DNA of 64,000 nucleotides, taken from NCBI GenBank assembly GCA_910575265.1, contig CAJTEA010000002.1, positions 187,503-251,502 on the forward strand, read 5' to 3'. This document shows, one piece after another, positions 62,701 through 64,000 of the stretch. Origin of the DNA: Oscillospiraceae bacterium. Its GTDB lineage: Bacteria > Bacillota > Clostridia > Oscillospirales > Oscillospiraceae. The notes beneath the pieces were generated by a model. The model did no database searches and was not told the origin of the DNA. It saw nothing but the letters and a program-made list of their open reading frames with translations. The position numbers and the translations under genes were made by a program. Numbering within the stretch: the stretch's first letter is position 1; every line of letters starts with the position of its first letter.

Positions 62701-63068
62701 GGGGCCTGGTGGTGGACAACCCCCGGGTGCTGGACGCTATGGAGCCCCAGGGAGAGGGGGGCTACCGCTTCCTGCCGCTGAAGGTGAGCAAATCCACCGG
62801 ACAAATCACAGGCGAGGCCCTGGCCTCCGCTGAGCAGCTGGGCAAGCTGGGCAGGCACGTCCAGCGGGTGCTGGAGGACATCTGTCAGGAACTGGCCGGG
62901 GGCAACATCGCCGCCGACCCCTTCTGGCGGGGCCCGGAGAAAAACGCCTGCCGCTTCTGTGACTACGCCGCCGCCTGCCACTTTGAGCCGGGCCGGGGCG
63001 GGGACCGCAAACGCTGGCTGGCCAGCGTGGACGCCCAGGAGTTCTGGGAGCAGCTTGACCAAGAGTAG
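59718..63068 (+). CDS. addB: AddB subunit of the AddAB helicase-nuclease
   Basis: Double-strand-break end resection. 1116 residues: an N-terminal inactivated-helicase core with a P-loop (LLGRAGAGKTTVVLG), a long alpha-helical middle, and a C-terminal RecB-type nuclease with LRVVDYKTGRKTF. The Fe-S cluster cysteines of AddB are visible at YKSCHFSYFMRYGL and CRFCDYAAACHFE. TTG start 59718 has GGGAGGG eight bases upstream. The usual partner addA does not follow directly; an alpha/beta hydrolase gene comes next. Confidence 0.92.
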   Translation: MLTLLLGRAGAGKTTVVLGRLCGAGQERPQVLLVPEQQSHETERALCGVGGPQASLYAEVLSFSRLANRIFQTAGGLGEEELDGGGRLLLMYRAVRSASHSLTVYARPSKRPAFLTSLLSTADELKSCCVPPQALIQAGSDSPGPEGDKLRDLGLIFGEYDALTAQTALDPRDRLTRAADKLRACGWARGKDIWLDGFTDFTPQQGELLRILMAQGSSMTVTLTCDHLEEDEGGTGIFSPARRTASMLLRLAQKEGIPCEVEHLAPTAAGKAEPLIHLERTLFAAGENPAPIPGGGAVELFQASTPRGEVEWAAARILQLAREGTCRFRDIGVAARNYGDYRDLVESVFGRYGVPVFSSAMTDILEKPVLALVTAALDTVAGGYRYDDVFRYLKTGLTDLSLEDTDLLENYVLKWDIRGSRWTQSKDWSWHPKGYGLKWTEKDRALLARADATRRQVTAPLETLRKNRDKTGRGQAAALYAFLEEIGLPDRLEDRMNALHDRGQPALAEEYRQLWDILCGGLEQCARLLGDAPMELEEFALLFRLVLSQYDVGTIPVSLDRVTAGETTRQTGHRVKVLFLLGADDSSLPQVGTAPGLLSDDDRSLLAAYGLELAQSQRDMLYREMTTIYQICARPSEKLVVSWPAQGPGGEERRPSFLAGRLRLLFSDVEPIREEALNGSFRLEAPLPALEQAGRDRDARQALERLPEFQTQVARLDRASAWERGSLSRRAVERLYGRRVPMSASRMDKYKSCHFSYFMRYGLEAEPRKPAGFTAPEYGTFVHYVLEHVLRDEMFTQTAISGMEAENGARKKKLRRLTREAVNRYVAEELGGLEDQSSRFQYLFRRLLRSVQAVVDNVAEELLNSQFKPISFELGFGRDKDLPPVELTRAGVTISVTGFVDRVDGWVDNGRLNLRVVDYKTGRKTFDLTEVWNGLGLQMLLYLFTLEEKGQALYGLPVDGAGVLYLPAREALIRGSRSMSDEELRKKVDRELTRRGLVVDNPRVLDAMEPQGEGGYRFLPLKVSKSTGQITGEALASAEQLGKLGRHVQRVLEDICQELAGGNIAADPFWRGPEKNACRFCDYAAACHFEPGRGGDRKRWLASVDAQEFWEQLDQE

Positions 63069-63078
63069 GAGGCGCGCA

Positions 63079-63759
63079 ATGAAGATTCAATTGAATTACA
63101 CGGTAGCCGGACAGGGCTTTCCCCTGATTCTCCTCCACGGAAACGGGGAGGACCACACCTACTTCAAGCACCAGATTGGCCCGTTTTCAGCGCGCTATCA
63201 GGTGCTGGCTCTGGACACCCGGGGCCACGGGCAGTCCCCCCGGGGGACGGCTCCTTTTACACTGGAACAGTTCGCTGAGGACCTGAAAGGGTTTTTGGAC
63301 AGCCGGGAGATCAAACGCTGCCATCTGCTGGGCTTCTCCGACGGGGCCAACATCGCCCTGCTCTTCGCCCTGAAATACCCGGAGTATGTGGAAAAGCTCA
63401 TCCTCAACGGGGCGGACCTGTCCCCCTCCGGGGTAAAGCTGTCCACTCAAGTCCCCATCGTTTTGAGCTGGGGACTGCTCCAGGTTATCCGCCGTCTGGA
63501 CAAAAAGGCCCAGCCCAAGTGGGAGCTGCTGGATCTGATGACCACCCAGCCCCACATCAAGCCGGAGCGGCTGTCCGCCCTGCCCATGCCCACCCTGGTG
63601 GCGGCGGGAGACAGGGACATGATCCGTGAGAGGCACACCCGGCTGATCGCCCGCTCCATCCCCCACAGCCAGCTGGCCATCCTCCCTGGCGACCATTTTG
63701 TGGCCCGGCGGAACTGGCAGGCGTTTAACCCGGTTGTTTTGAAATTTTTAGGTTCGTAA
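63079..63759 (+). CDS. Alpha/beta hydrolase
   Basis: 226 residues: LILLHGNGEDHTYF (oxyanion loop), ALDTRGHGQSPRG, nucleophile elbow LLGFSDGANIALLFAL, acid in VAAGDRDMIRE and His in LPGDHFVARR. Complete catalytic triad. Substrate unknown. ATG 63079 with GTAGGAGGCGCGC upstream, 10 bp after addB. Confidence 0.88.
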   Translation: MKIQLNYTVAGQGFPLILLHGNGEDHTYFKHQIGPFSARYQVLALDTRGHGQSPRGTAPFTLEQFAEDLKGFLDSREIKRCHLLGFSDGANIALLFALKYPEYVEKLILNGADLSPSGVKLSTQVPIVLSWGLLQVIRRLDKKAQPKWELLDLMTTQPHIKPERLSALPMPTLVAAGDRDMIRERHTRLIARSIPHSQLAILPGDHFVARRNWQAFNPVVLKFLGS

Positions 63760-63772
63760 AGAAGGGAGCTTC

Positions 63773-64000
63773 ATGGAAAACAGCAAAAATATTCTCATCA
63801 TCGGCGATATGCCCGGTTACGGCAAGATGGGCCTGGCCGGCATGCTGCCCATTCTGTCCAATATGGGACACAGCGTCTACAATCTGCCTACCGCTCTGGT
63901 GTCCAACAACTTCGACTACGGCCGGTTCTCCGTGCTGGATACCACGGACTATATGCGCCAGACCATCCAGGTGTGGCGGGAGCTGGGCTTCCAGTTTGAC
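63773..64000 (+). CDS. Pyridoxamine kinase-like PfkB protein, 5' part only
   Basis: The first 76 residues are visible: NILIIGDMPGYGKMGLAGML, then NMGHSVYNLPTALVSNNFDY and LDTTDYMRQTIQVW. This matches the N-terminus of Clostridia PdxK/PdxY-like kinases that phosphorylate vitamin B6. ATG 63773 after GAAGGGAGCTTC, 13 bp behind the hydrolase gene. The rest is outside the window. Confidence 0.8.
   Translation, partial: MENSKNILIIGDMPGYGKMGLAGMLPILSNMGHSVYNLPTALVSNNFDYGRFSVLDTTDYMRQTIQVWRELGFQFD

Overview
The window looks like chromosome of a high-GC, spore-forming member of the Firmicutes, most likely an Oscillospiraceae (Flavonifractor / Intestinimonas / Lawsonibacter type). The signs are a G+C-rich coding bias, SpoVAC, a WalRK-YycHI operon, a HrcA/CIRCE-controlled groESL, AddB, HPr kinase, many Gram-positive-style Shine-Dalgarno sites, and strong sigma-A promoters with 17-bp spacers. 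No tRNA, rRNA, CRISPR array, transposase or prophage was recognised.

Layout. 1-4.1 kb: FbpABC/AfuABC-type ABC importer. 4.4-12.6 kb: recQ, a bactofilin, a glycogen-debranching-type amylase, spoVAC, a DUF6512 membrane protein, a phosphopantetheinyl transferase, a MerR regulator and degV. 12.6-15.6 kb: two neighbouring MATE efflux genes, each behind a long 5' leader that folds into an intrinsic terminator (candidate riboswitch or attenuator pair). 15.6-17.7 kb: groESL with CIRCE. 17.8-18.0 kb: remnant of an XRE regulator. 18-26.2 kb: Nudix - walR - walK - yycH - yycI - murI - THUMP methyltransferase - lipid kinase, in one direction. 26.3-28.1 kb: a metallophosphatase and a divergent nucleotide-kinase-like P-loop protein.

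28.2-47.5 kb is the outstanding region: a bacterial microcompartment (BMC) locus plus its uptake and activation genes. From a start near 38.9 kb the leftward operon encodes a split transketolase, a RuBisCO-like protein, a class II aldolase with a C-terminal encapsulation-type helix, PduL, three EutN/CcmL pentamers, PduP, PduS, a PduT-like trimer, one BMC-H hexamer, a FucU-type mutarotase and a second class II aldolase. A DeoR regulator is divergent from it. Beyond the regulator, a second leftward operon encodes a ribose-type ABC importer, methylthioribose kinase (MtnK) and methylthioribose-1-phosphate isomerase (MtnA). A PfkB kinase is divergent from that operon. No diol dehydratase or glycyl-radical enzyme is present. 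The simplest reading is import of 5-methylthioribose, 5-deoxyribose or a related modified pentose, phosphorylation and isomerisation to a ribulose-1-phosphate, aldol cleavage to DHAP plus a reactive aldehyde inside the shell, then aldehyde to acyl-CoA to acyl-phosphate by PduP and PduL, with PduS/PduT as an electron outlet. The roles of the RuBisCO-like protein and the transketolase are open, and a branched-sugar (apiose-like) route is the main alternative.

47.5-64 kb: a Suv3-like helicase, lactate dehydrogenase, a putative metalloprotease-family protein, a coiled-coil protein, leuS, rpsU, dapL, rpmB, then hprK - glcK - DUF4317 - addB - alpha/beta hydrolase - pyridoxamine-kinase-like gene, which runs off the window end.
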